Assembly (NCBI RefSeq): GCF_008831285.2
Contig: NC_045138.2
Span: 40,787,115 to 40,851,114 of the forward strand
DNA from: Nymphaea colorata
Lineage: Eukaryota; Streptophyta; Magnoliopsida; Nymphaeales; Nymphaeaceae
Length of the DNA: 64,000 nt
Direction: 5' to 3'
Each line of letters begins with the position of its first letter. Position 1 is the first letter of the stretch. The translations under genes and the position numbers were made by a program. The notes under the pieces were generated by a model. It saw only the letters and a list, made by a program, of their open reading frames with translations. It did not search any database and was not told where the DNA came from. Shown here in pieces: positions 1 through 12,453 of this stretch.

Positions 1-30
1 GGGAATACCATCGGTTGCGTTTCATGCCAA

Positions 31-177
31 CCAAACATAAGATCTGATTGATGACGAAATTATCTTGTCGTCAAGATCCACATAAATTGTAAGGGTTCAT
101 GCAAGAAGACAACCAAAAATAAGTAAGATTTGATTGATGAAATTATCTTGACATCAAGATCAAAATAGATTGTAAAG
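31..177. repeat. Diverged tandem duplication, two units of about 60 bp
   Basis: The unit beginning near 31 (core TGATTGATGACGAAATTATC, then GTCAAGATC) recurs starting near 112 as TGATTGATGAAATTATC followed by ATCAAGATC. The spacing is about 80 bp, with scattered substitutions and small indels. It is seen directly and no function is implied. Confidence 0.7.
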
Positions 178-1730
178 TTATAGATAAGAATTGAACGATG
201 CCAAAAGTTTTTATTTTTTTGTTTTAGTTTCTGACTCAAAGAAGCTGCATCAGGATCGAGAGACTTTATTGTTTCAATGGCAACATAAAACCCCGATGCT
301 AGTAACTTTAGTCCCAAGGCCTATGTCCCTAAGTACTTAGGCTTGTGCACGAAATTAACGCCTATTGGACCAAACCAACAACTAATTTTTCGTAGCTTTT
401 GATGCAACCAGCTACGCTAAACCCCTTGGGCCCCAAAAGTTCAATACTTAAAATGGGGAGAAGCTTCTCGCTACAAGGTTGAAGCAATGAAGAGACTTTT
501 TGATGGACAAAGGGGTACTTCAATGTTTTGATACCTGCAAACTTGAGGTTCACATGAGTAGTCAACCTGGCCTGCATAACCATAAGGACATTTTCCTAAA
601 AAAAATTTCTATTCAAAGCGCGCCGTGGATTTTCAAACTTTTTTTGTTCATTAGATAAATTTCTGTTCTAGTTGGCCCTCACATTTTCGAACTTTTTGAC
701 ACTCAAATGGTGCAAGATGCTTTCCTCCAAATGAATATAATTTGGAGATCATGCAACCAATACTTTGGTTGCTAGTGCAATCATATAGTAAATAACGAAA
801 TCATCATAGGTACTTAAGCTTACTGCAAAAGCAAGAATTTTCTCTCAAACAGTTAAGTGGAAAGATCATGCAGCCTCTATAATAAATCCGCTATGTGAAA
901 TCGTGTACAATGCGTCTTCTAGTTAGGTCACTTCATCATGGAAATTTTTTTGTTTGGTTCCTTGATAAAGAAAGATGTCCTTGTCTAAGTTCTCTTCTCT
1001 TGCACGGCCATAAAAAGAATATAAAGCAACCTCTGGGAAACTAAAGCTTTCACCACTTCCAGAAGTTAAAGGAGACATAAGGTCTAACTTACCAATCAAA
1101 ACATGTACAAATATAGAAGACTTTCCCTCTCACCTCTTCGAACATGTAAAAATAAAAGCCTAATTCACCAACCAAAACATGTTCAAATATAAACCACATA
1201 CTCAAATGACTATAGACCCAAAAAGCTTTTTTTTAAAAAAAGTTCCTTCCTAAGGAGAATAAAATCAAATAACTACTCAAATAAGCAAGTTTTCCACAAT
1301 TAATTAAGAGTAAAAAGTTCCACATTCTCCAAAATGGCAACCCACTTGGCGAGCAAAAAATGGTGCATCATGCATGCATTAAATTCTTCATGAGCACTAT
1401 GTGGGCTCTCAAGATTATGGCAAAAGGCAGGTCCACAATTGGAGTCGTCCCCAGAAAGTAAGGGAGCTTATAAAACAAAATGGATGCATCAGATACCATG
1501 CATATTGTGCAACAGCAGAAACCAAGAACAATATAAAGAGTAAATGTTTGTCTCATGGAATACTCAAGTGCAGTGAATCAACCGATCATCCTTTCATATA
1601 TGTCTCGCGTTGCAGTACTCCTATATGGAAAAGAAAACCCCAATGACTAGTACAACGCAAAGGACTGAGTCTTTAGTTACATAAAATGTCGGGACATTTA
1701 CTCCCAAAAGCAGTAAAGAGAGTATTTTAT

Positions 1731-1789
1731 TCTTGTTCTTGGAACAGCAGGAACAAGGACGCCTTGTTCTGCTGTTTCCAGGAATAAGA
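1731..1789. repeat. Long imperfect hairpin (27-28 bp stem, 3-nt loop)
   Basis: The left arm 1731-1758 and right arm 1762-1789 are reverse complements apart from two substitutions and two single-base bulges. They are separated by the trinucleotide ACG. Copies of the arm core GGAACA recur just downstream near 1813 and 1851. The structure could be a fold-back transposon relic or a small-RNA-type hairpin. No known miRNA mature sequence was recognised in it. Confidence 0.75.
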
Positions 1790-4520
1790 TTACTAGATTA
1801 GTATGTCCTTCTGGAACAGGATATGAATCTATCCAGTGTTTGATTCATTTGGAACATGGTAGTCATGCTGTCTAGCTGTTCATCCAGCGGTTGCAAGGAC
1901 AGAGGCAGGGCATGCTGTTTCTGGAACCCAGGAAGAAGACTTCGTGTTACCCGGGAAAATCAAACAATGTGAAAGTTCCGGTGGACTTGCCGTTCCCTTT
2001 CAGAAAGGGATGTAACGACTTGACCTACTCATGGGCTCAGACCCTAAGTTTGACGGATTTTAACCCACCCTAACAGTTTAGGTTTCAGCTCGAAAAATGA
2101 TAGAAGAAAACAATTAACCACTTTAATAACCCCTTGAAGTTTTTTGACAATTTTCAATAAAAAACTAAACTTTTTGAGATGTTACATTGGACTTTGGTAT
2201 AGTTATAGTTCAATTATATATATATATATATAAGAGTTAATTTTAATGCATGGTGGGTAACCTGACCTCTCTTGCTCCAAAGAAGCTTCGCTGCAAGCGA
2301 GTCCAAAGGTCGAATCACTTGGCCATTATTGCAGTGACCAAGAAAAGTGACGTTTCTTAGGGAAAGCAAACAACCCGCAGCAAAATTGACATTCTAACAA
2401 ACAATATTGATATACCCACCAAAACAAACGCACCTAATCTTGCACCAAGTTCTGACTAGGGTCCCTGTATCTGCAACAAAACCCGCACGTCTTCAAACAC
2501 AGATCCAAGAAATATAAGTGCTATTAAGAACCAATGGGCAGAGAATAACTTTTCTAGAGGAATTATTTTCAAATTTTCATTTATATAAACTATATATATG
2601 TATATGTAAGAGTTGGTTGATTTAAATGTTTAAATACATCGGTCTCAACCATTTGATATATCGCAGTGCATGTGGACATGCATATAATTATATTGGGACC
2701 AATACTATTGATTTTAAACATGGTTCTGGACTCTGAATCCGTCGATTAGATTCATATCTTCCCCTCATATAAGTCTAAATCCCTTTCTTAAACATTTTTA
2801 AGTATAGAAAGGATGCCAGTATATACTCTATGTGAAAGTTTAGGTAAAATTTCTTGCCTCTAGTTTAGATGTTGAGGACAAATGGTTGGATGAAGTACAC
2901 CTAGATAGTTGCAATGAATGAATTGCTGCCTAACTCCTAATTATTTAATTTTCCACAAAGTTCCCCTGTCCACAAATTAAACAGCACTAAATCCACACCT
3001 TTTTTTTTGTCGGAATCAAGCTTAATTTGGAGATGTGCTTTCCATTGTTTTTTCCCCACTTTTCTTTTGTCTTCTTTCTTTTTTTTCCCCTTAATGCTTA
3101 ATAATCATACCCTTCACGTGAAAGTGACTAATGTCATATTCATGGCTCAACAGTACTTGGCCTCTATATAATCTCATCATCTATATAACATAAGAAGTTT
3201 GCAAATACAGGTCTAAAGATACTATACAAGTATTGGACAATATTTATGTTTAAACAGGTATTTTTATAATGCATGTTCAGGAGTCGTTTGGCAGCAGAAA
3301 CACAAAGTGTTTCATGAATCTACCCATAGATTGAGGCAGATTCGTATGACATTAGTTTTATTGTTTTATGAGTCTACCCAATCTTGAGAGCATATTCATT
3401 TGATACAAGTGTCCAACCTGTGAGAGCACTTTTATGTACCTGTTGTTTGATGAGTGAACTTACTACATCATTGTTTTCTCTTTCTTTAAAATGACTGCAT
3501 GCCTTGAAAATATTGAACCACTTACAATACGAAAGTCGGATATAATGAGTCTTCTCAAATCATTAAATGTTGAATAATTTTTTTAAAGAATAAAGCCTTA
3601 GGTGAGCCGGACGGCCATTTCTTAATGAGGACAACCTAACTTCTTAAATGTCCATGGAACGATCGATGCCGTTGATAAGATTAGAAAAATGTGAAGCACA
3701 AGTGTGTGAGTTGGTTGGCTTTAAAGATGGAATGAATATTCTGCTATCAAGTGTCGATGGGCATCTTCAAATGTGCTCTTTGTGCTTTGATCAAAGTAGC
3801 AACGAAAAGAGAGACGCTTTCAAAGCAACTGTTCTATCCTGTGCTCTGCTTCCTCTTTTGGTGAAAAAGTGAAAAACATGGAGCGTCAGCAAACAACTTC
3901 ACCGATCAACTCTCGTCTTTGCTCATCAATTTCATTGTAATAAATTCCCAAGTCAACTTTGGCCTTTGATGCTTCTCTTTTACATTTAACTTTTTTTTTT
4001 TTACCTAACATCTTTCAAGTTAGAATTTAGAAAAGCAAGAGTTGGCTTAGTTCATTTTTGAAATGTAAATTTAAAGAAAAAAACAAACTTTTTCTTTTCT
4101 TTCAAATTATTACACGAAGGAAACTACACTCGAGCCGAGAGACTTAGTGGCTCACCGAAGATCGCAAAATTCATCGCTAGTATTAATTATGCACTTGAGT
4201 GTGGCCTTCTATTTAACAACCATGTTCGGAGTCGAAAATAATAGGAATAACCTTGTGTCTAAAAAACGAAAATTCATTTCCTTTTCAAAAAAACCCCAGG
4301 CACCCCAGGTATGGAGGTGGGTGTTTGGGCTCATCTCTCGCTCTTGCTCATGCAGGATTGGTAGGCAGTTAGTTTTCATTTTAAATTCTCGAGACATCAA
4401 CTTTCTATACTGCAAAGGCAATACACCGATATTCAAGTTAAAGCATCGTGGATAAATCACCTCAAGACACTCAAGAAAGGGTGAGTTCTTTGAGAAGATG
4501 GAGGAAAATATAAAGTCTTT

Positions 4521-4558
4521 AGTTCCTTTATCAAATAGTAGTTCCTTTATCAAATAGT
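4521..4558. repeat. Perfect 19-bp tandem duplication
   Basis: The 19-bp unit AGTTCCTTTATCAAATAGT occurs twice without a spacer, at 4521-4539 and 4540-4558. This looks like a recent slippage-type duplication in non-coding DNA. Confidence 0.9.
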
Positions 4559-5200
4559 AGGATAAAATACTCATCATGCATGAACAAGCACAACTTATAA
4601 CATATGCTTGGGTACCCAAAATTGCAAACAACATTCTGATTCATCTTGTAAAATGACATAAGAAAAGCTTCCTTTCAATAAGAACAAAATGGGATAAACG
4701 AAAAGTCGCTTTCCACTTGATCCTCAATTCAACGTAGTGTTTTTGTATTCCCATTATTTTGCATGGCCGTATATTACTTTTAAAATATTCAAGATTAAAG
4801 CAACCCCGCGTTTAGTGCCGTATTATCCCATTATTAAAAAGAAAGTGTTTGAAGTCCAAAGCAGAATCTTGGTCACGAGACGACGGAATGTCCCACGGCC
4901 ATGGCTCAGATTCGAAACGTCAAAGCTGGATTTGGATCTCGTTTCCTGCGTGGCACTCCAGCTGCCGAATCTATTTTCTGCGGGTCAAGGAATCTGGAGC
5001 AGTAGAAAGTTTGGGAACCGATGCCAGGGAAAAGACCAAGCGGGACTTTGGAGACACAACTCCCCAAGTTGGATGCATCCCTCATTCATTTTTTTTTTTT
5101 CATTTTTTTAGATTAAAAGTGAAAGCAGTATTTAGAGCCCAGTTCTCCTAATTGTGGTGCAAATGGATCTGATTTGAGTCAGATCTATTTGTTTAGGATT

Positions 5201-7920
5201 TTGGCATGCAGTTTTTTCACAAAAAGTCGATGTCACTAGGATTTGAACCAGTGACCTAACCTTCTTCCCAGCCTCTCTTTACATTACATAAGATTAAGGG
5301 GGCGTTTGTAATCTGGTTTGACTTCAAAACATCATTTTAAGAATTTTCAGAACCTGAAAAGCCTGCTTAGACAAAACCCAGTAAACCAAAGTTTATAAAA
5401 CCGACTTCTTAATCAGGTTTTCAAAAACCAAATTTTTTTTAGAAAAGCAAGATTTTGGTACTGGCCTACAAATTCGCGGAGGGCGACACGTTTTCGAATT
5501 TAAGTCAAAAAGTGGGGCGCCATTCACGAAACTGTCTTTCCTTGTGGCCGTCGTTTTCCCGAAGATCTGAAAAAGGCCAGACTATTTAATTTTGTCCGGC
5601 AAAACTGAGCCAAAGCCAAGGTTCTCTCCTCGTGCTCACCCTGCAAAAAAAAAAGGCTGACAACTGCCCCGGCTTTCTTGCAGGGCCGGCTCTTCTGGGT
5701 CCGAACCCCAGTCAACCGAATCGCCCCTGCAGGGCTGGCACCCAGTCCAGTGCGCCTGTGCCTTCCTTTGACTTGCACAGTCAGTGAAAAGATCTGTACA
5801 GGCAAAAGGGGGAGACCCCTCTTCAAACCCAAATCCAGATCCAGATCCAAAAAACTGTCATATCATGGTTTCGGATCTGAAACGAATGATCCGACCCGAA
5901 GAATGCACAGTCCTACTTTTGGGAGACAATGTGTTCAGTCGAGGGGGAGGGAAACCCTAGGCGGGGAAGGGAAGGGAAGGGAAGGGACCCTCTCCCATGT
6001 GGGGGAGTCCTACCAAAAGTGGTGATTTGACAAGACAACCTCACGCTTGTCGGCCGGTGGCCCCCACGCTCCCCCGCCTTCAGACTCATAATTTTCCCCG
6101 GGCCCACACCCATGCAGTTGCAGACCTACAGGGCCACCCCCTCCTTTCTTTTTCCCTCTCTTGCTTCCTTCCTCCTCCATTGACACACACAAGCAACCTC
6201 ACCTCACCACTTCCCAATGCGTCCCTCGACTCCCCTAGCCTAGCCTGCCTGCTTCCCTCCCATGGAGGCAAAGAATGTTCATTGTTCTGTTGAGTGTTGC
6301 CGACCCGTACTCCCCAGGCCTGAGCTCATCTCCTCTTGTTGACCATGAAGCAGCCGGAAGCCGGCAGGCGACTAGTTCTGCACTGTTTCTGTTGGTCGGT
6401 TGCAGAACTGCGGCTTGCTGATCTGTGTGTATTTAAAGTAAAAGAGACAAAGAAAAGTTTTCAATAGTTTCGGGACAAGTTGGGGATCGAGTTGTTGAAG
6501 GAAGCGCCTGTCTGTGAGGGAATATTAATGCATGCAACGCAAGAGGATGAGACTTGTGGGTTGGTTTGCTGGTTTTGATTTGATGGGCAGGATTAATCGC
6601 CACCTGCAATCACTGTATCGAACTGAAACGTGATCAGGAGGCCGAGGGAAGCTCCACCTCAGTCAACCCCCCCCTCTTCCCCCCTACCAATAATCTTTCA
6701 CCATCACTCATGAAACGCACGCAACCTGGCGTTGCAGGGGAAGCTGGCCCTTCTTCTCCAGTGAGGGAGACGTTTCTGCTTTTCTTATCGCTTTTGTTAC
6801 CTTCCATCTCTGCGCCGCAGAGACGCTTCCGTGTCTCAGCGGCCGAGAGAAAGGGCAGAAGGAATGAGAAGTGGGACTCCTCCTACAAGCAATGTCAGTG
6901 TGACGGACAAAAGACGGCAAGGTCCTCCGAATCAAACAATCTCCCCCCTCACGCTCTCTCTCTCTCTAGATCTGTTTCTTCTCTCTCTAGTATTATTAGG
7001 GGCTTTGAGGGAGGATGGCACGTGAGAGTTTGTGCCGGGAGTGCCGACAATGGCGTCAGCTGAGGCAGAACACACGTGTCGACGCGGGTGGCAGCGAAGC
7101 GTACCCTGTATCACCCCGTCTTTTTGCTTTGCCTTGTTCATGAGCTGTACTGCTGCTGCTGATTTCTTTCATCAAATGCATGGGCTGGGGCAGATCGACC
7201 CCCCGCCAAAATATGAAAGCGATCGGTCAAATTTCTACTTTGTTCTTCATCATTACCATTATCATCCATATATATATATATATATAACACATTCAATCAT
7301 GAATGAATATCAACATAAGAGAGAGAAATATAAAAGAAAGAGATAGAAGGAGGGAGCTCTTCACATGCTGAGCTTCGCTGTAGAGGGCAGCTTCAGTCAC
7401 ATCAGAATCCAAGCAGACCCCACGATTCCAAAAAGTACAAACAGACACTGCTACTCTCCTATCGCGTACACGATAGCCCCTCTGCAGATCACTATAATCC
7501 AAGTGCATCTCCTTCTCTCTCTCTCTGTCTACCTACATCGTAGTCAGAAGTGGTACATTCGCAGCAGAAAGCTAGCATATACGTATGTATGTGCTGTTCA
7601 TACCATTTGGCTTCTACCATTTTTTTTTTTTTTTGCTAATTACTACAAACAACTTCTTTCATATGTATATGTGCGTGCTTGTATTACGGTCTGCAACGAG
7701 TAACGAAGTAGTAGTTGATTTTGTTTCAGAAGTACTCCCTGCAGGTACTACTTCACCAATTCTTAATCATTCAACTCAGATATATCGGGCTATGTTCTAT
7801 ATATACATATATAAGACGTGCAAGCACGAAACACGTATTTCTCAAGCCATCCAACAGCCATCCGATGCATTACAGCGAACAAATGTGATTACATACACTC
7901 CCTAATACAATGGATGTGAC
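5201..7920. other. GC-rich gene-free island
   Basis: From about 5460 to 7200 the sequence is noticeably richer in G and C than the surrounding tens of kilobases. It has purine and pyrimidine runs, a TATTTAAA box near 6430 on the plus strand, a 9-bp inverted repeat (AGTTCTGCA at 6374 and TGCAGAACT at 6401), CT-rich tracts at 6955-6970 and 7510-7525, and a short TA run near 7268. Overlapping open frames exist in several frames, but none has a recognisable domain. It could be the promoter and leader of an unannotated transcript, a non-coding RNA locus, or an old GC-rich exon remnant. No product is claimed. Confidence 0.4.
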
Positions 7921-10900
7921 AATATACTGTGATCTCTGTCTGCTGTGAAAACTTGGATGAAGAAATCCATAAGTGTGTGTGTTATATATGTCACACACAC
8001 GGACAAATAGTATTTAAGGCTTTGAAAAAAGTGGGTAACGCCGAGCACATGTTTAATGTCCAATTTGTAAGAAACGTGTTGGAGTCACGCCGTTCACATG
8101 AAATCTAAATGGTACAGTTTCCTTGAGGAAGTCCATTGTGATGGTTAACAAGGATATTGCGCATCTGTAGGTAATCTAGTTGCTGAAGAAAGTGTAATAG
8201 GCGTGATATAGCAATGTTTAACCAACTGGTTTAATAATCTCTGCCATCTACAAAACATATTCTGTTCAAGACAGCAGAAATTATCAGGATTTTACAGTTC
8301 ACGAAGAAGTTTAAGGACTCGAATATTTCTTCCTAAAAATATTGCTGGCGACAACAAACAAACGGTTCGAAGCGATTTTGGATGATGACAGAATCAAAAT
8401 TGGACCATTGATAGAACACACATCTATAGTAGTTTTAATATATTTTTCTTCACGCAACATTTGTTGTATTGGCAGCCATTAATGACAGCGGATGAACTTC
8501 AAACAGGTCCGTCAATATTATAATGATGTTTCCCTAAATTAATGAGCGCTAGCTAGCATGAACTAATAGTTTTCCAATACGAAAGTCACCTTTCCACTGT
8601 TAATATAGATAATTCTCAGCATCACATCCTGTTAGCAGATGCATCTTCCCCTCTCTTCTCGGCCGCTTGCTGGTTAATTTACTTGACATGGTTCTTATAT
8701 TTGGCCGTTTGATCGTTTCCACTGTTCTGTTCAAAGTTTAGATGTATGAATCCATGTGGAATGCTCAAAAAATAAGAAAAAAAATCTATTGGAGTCTACA
8801 TCAAATGAGAGAGATGATACCAAGAAGAGAAAGAAAAGGCCGCTCTCAATAACAGTGTATTCCAACAATGGAAGGACGCGTGGCGTTCAAATTGAAAAAT
8901 GGAACTTCAGTTGTCGCATTAATTTCGTATAACATCATTACAATTTTAATATATGAGGGTCCCTTTTGAGCTATATGCCGCTATTCTTTACATTCCCCCA
9001 ATAAAATATAATTTGATAACGAAAAAGGCTTAGGAAACTCGCGATGACGATGAAAGAATAGTCACAAGATCCCCGTGAATATAATTGGAGCCAGTTAGAA
9101 CATGATCGTGAATGTCTTAACATTAAAAAATGGTAAAATCTCAAACATGGTAGTCGAAAATCAATGCATGCCATCTGACCCAAGCAAAGAAAAGGTGGTT
9201 GGTGACCTTGGATGCTCACACAAGCAAGAAAGCATGCCTGGTTACGCAAGAGAGAGAGAGAGAGAGACTGTGTGTAAAAGTAATCTGAAAGACAATTATA
9301 TTTTTTGACTCTGCAAATTGATCATGATTCTTTCAATTATACCGAAATGATCGAATGCAATCAAAAGCACGCTAAGCGGAGGAAGCCACCATAAAGAAAG
9401 AGATATAATCAAGTCGACGGCATTGACTGCATCAAAATAAGAACATGCCTCTCCTCTCTTTCCTCTCTTCTCTTTAATGTGGAGTACTCCGGCTAACTGC
9501 TTTGAAGTCTGAAAGCCACAACTTTCACTTAAATACGAAATTTGGATGCATCCATTTTTAGTGGCAGAGACGTTTTGGACAGGGCAAATTAGGTAGTCAT
9601 GACACTAACTGTTAGCTAGCTTATAAAAAGTTATTGCAGCAACTTGATCTATAAGTCTAAATTGACTAATTCCTAATGGTTTCGATTGATTAGGATTAGC
9701 TAAGCTTGTATGAAACAAGAGTTCCCATCCTTACAACATAAGGAAACCCTTGCTGTCGGCATAAACAATAGAATTTACTTAACCCCGACTTTTCCATTTA
9801 GAAAAGAAACGATTGTAATCGATTGACCGTACATCTCTACACCCTATTCATATACACAGACTTGTCCAAGAAGATTTAATATGAGAGGTACGGTAAATTT
9901 AAGTCAATGCTATGTATGAAAAAGATGAAAATTTCCCTAAAAGTGAAAAGGAAAAATGACGATTCCCCTTAGTAAAAGTTACATTTTTCAACAAAAGATG
10001 AAAATACTCTTAAGCGGAGGTTCATAAGAGGTGAAATTACTTCTATAATATACCTTTTCACTCCACTGTCTTATATCATCATTTGTAGTTTAGAAGAGAA
10101 GTATTCATAGAAATCAAATTAAAGATGCATTGTTAGCACCATCCTTAAGCGACTAACTATGCTACGCCCCTAAAAGTAAAAAAACACTCTTAAACCAAAA
10201 AAGGTACCTTTAAACAAAAGAAAAAGTGTGCCTGCCATATTAATCTTTGAAGACTCAAAGACAGTATTGACTTAGGTCTGTACCCTACAGTCTTGACAAC
10301 CCATCATGGCTTGACCTGAGTAGTTGAGTATAATGAAATAGAAGCCAAGCCTAGTCATAGATTTATGCTGACCTTAACTAGGTTGACGGTTCGACTACAT
10401 GCGTAGAGTTTGGCCTTCTACGAGAGTCCGAACCCGACCTATGTGCAGCCCTAGTCAAGATGCCTTCTTTAGGTATTGAGCTCTTGATCTCCTTTTACTT
10501 TTTTCAACATCTTAACTCCACTCTCTAAGTTACCACCTAATGTTCTAGAAAAGCTTCACAAGGCAAAGGGGTCCATAGCCCACTCAAACATTTTCTCCAA
10601 TTGAACTAAAATAAAATCTTTAATGTATAAAAGACCTAAGAAAGTAGGAAAAAAATCTGCTCCCCACATTGGGATGCTACTCAATATGGGCATTGAAAGA
10701 AGTGCCTTGTGGATATCTTGAAAAGAGCCTTTGATAAGGGTGCCTTGTTATGTCAAGTGTCTTTTGGCGGACAAGGGTCAAATTGGCACCACTTCAATAG
10801 CAGATGGAAAAGAAAGATTTTATTCTATTTCCATGGTGGAAGTGGAAAACATGCCTTATCTTGTAATGAGAAAAGAAAAGTAAGCCCCTCCAAGGCATTT

Positions 10901-11689
10901 TGGGTTTTCATTCTATGATGCCATGATGGTGCCCTCCAACACATGATGCCATATATACTTTATACATGGATGGAATGGGGCGGGCATCCGAGGTGATGTT
11001 TCTTTATGAGGCCTTGGTATGAGTGGAGCTTTCATTTGGCCCTAAAGGTGTTGGTCGACATGACTAGACCTTCATCACCTTTGGCGATACTTCTTCTACC
11101 GCATATGCTTTTGTCTAAAGGCCCTTTCACTTTAGAAACAAAAACCCATATCTTCCAATCTAATAATACAAAACCATAACAACAAAACCAACAATCATGT
11201 TAATAATTTAAAAGCGAGACATCATTTTTTTTTTTTTAAGCCTACGTGGGTCAGATTGTTCATACGCTCAATCTCAAAGCTGAAAAAAAGATGAGCATAT
11301 AATGAGGTTATAACTGTTGCGTATAGTTATTATCCTTTGTCTAGAGGTCGAACGGTATAAGGACCCATGTTGGCAGGATCAATATGTTTGCTAACGAATA
11401 CAATGTATTAGTGGCTGATACATTGGCAGGTTTAACATATATCGGTAGGTTTCTTACTTTTTTATTTAACTGTTTCTCAAAGTTCTATTGGCTCGATATA
11501 GTTTTGGAAAAAAAGTCCGATGGGATGTGTTCTGAACAATACAATATGATTTTGACAAAACTGGATTAGACTAACCATATGAATGGAGAAAGCATAATGT
11601 TCGACATCCATCAATAACAATCACAACAGTTTATTTATTATAGTGGTGTATGAAGCCAGTTTTTTTTTTTCTATTAGATACTAAATGTC

Positions 11690-12000
11690 AGTGGCCGAGC
11701 AACATGGTGGCTGGTGTGGGCAGTTGCCCACACCAGCTTCATAAAATTATTTTAATATGCATGTCAATGTTTTGATATATTTGATTGTTATACATATAAG
11801 TACTCCAAACAAATTAAAGGTTTTAAATGAGCGCTCCACGAAAAATTTATAGTTAACAAATTTTCAATTGTCCTTGTGGCAGTAAACTAAGTCTCATGGG
11901 ACTGACTTATAAAACTGTACTCAGGTCCACCCAAATCTAATCACTAAAAATAAGGTTTTAAAGTGGGCTTCTTGGAGACCCACATATCTCCGCCCTGGTA
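11690..12000. mobile_element. Possible non-autonomous element with palindromic end
   Basis: The left side reads CAGTGGCCGAG and is followed by a perfect 12-bp inverted repeat around a 2-nt spacer (11711-11736, GGTGTGGGCA/TGCCCACACC). The right side near 11985 reads ATCTCCGCCCTGG, whose reverse complement, CCAGGGCGGAGAT, resembles the left end. Related palindromes occur at 29151 and 36150, and a diverged relative at 18790-18835. No coding capacity is visible. It is inferred to be a short non-autonomous repeat of unknown superfamily. Confidence 0.4.
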
Positions 12001-12320
12001 TGCTGTTGGGTGAAAGGCATCCCCTCTCCTTCTTTTGGCACAGGGTGCAGTGGGGCACATTTCATAGGGTGGAATTATTTCTTACTCTTTCTGTAATCTC
12101 ATAACATGAAAGGTACATATATACCCAACTCACTCATATGTTTTATCTTGATGAATGGTTGAAAGAAAACAAAGGTAAAAAGATAATAACCATTTTCATC
12201 ATGTAGTATTAGTTCGCACATTTTTCCTCTTGGCTTTTCATCAACCGTCCATCAAGAGGGATCAAACTTTATGAGTAAGCCATGTGACTCTATATAGCCA
12301 GCATCACCATTCACTGGCTC

Positions 12321-12453
<133 letters not shown>

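Larger units (their letters stand above)
1..5200. other. Gene-free AT-rich interval with short repeats
   Basis: No reading frame here resembles a known plant protein. All open frames are short and lack conserved motifs. The interval holds a diverged tandem duplication at 31-177, an imperfect inverted repeat at 1731-1789, a perfect 19-bp tandem duplication at 4521-4558, homopolymer T runs, and a segment around 4380-4460 that recurs in diverged form near 45620-45700. The open frames on the minus strand at 60-317 and 362-583 look helical but could not be assigned to any family. Confidence 0.6.

Noticed and set aside
6640-7395. Possible miR319 or miR167 precursor sequences on the minus strand
   Set aside because: Short resemblances (TGAAGCTGCC, GGAGCTTCCC) do not extend across a mature miRNA, and no paired arm forms a precursor at a normal distance.
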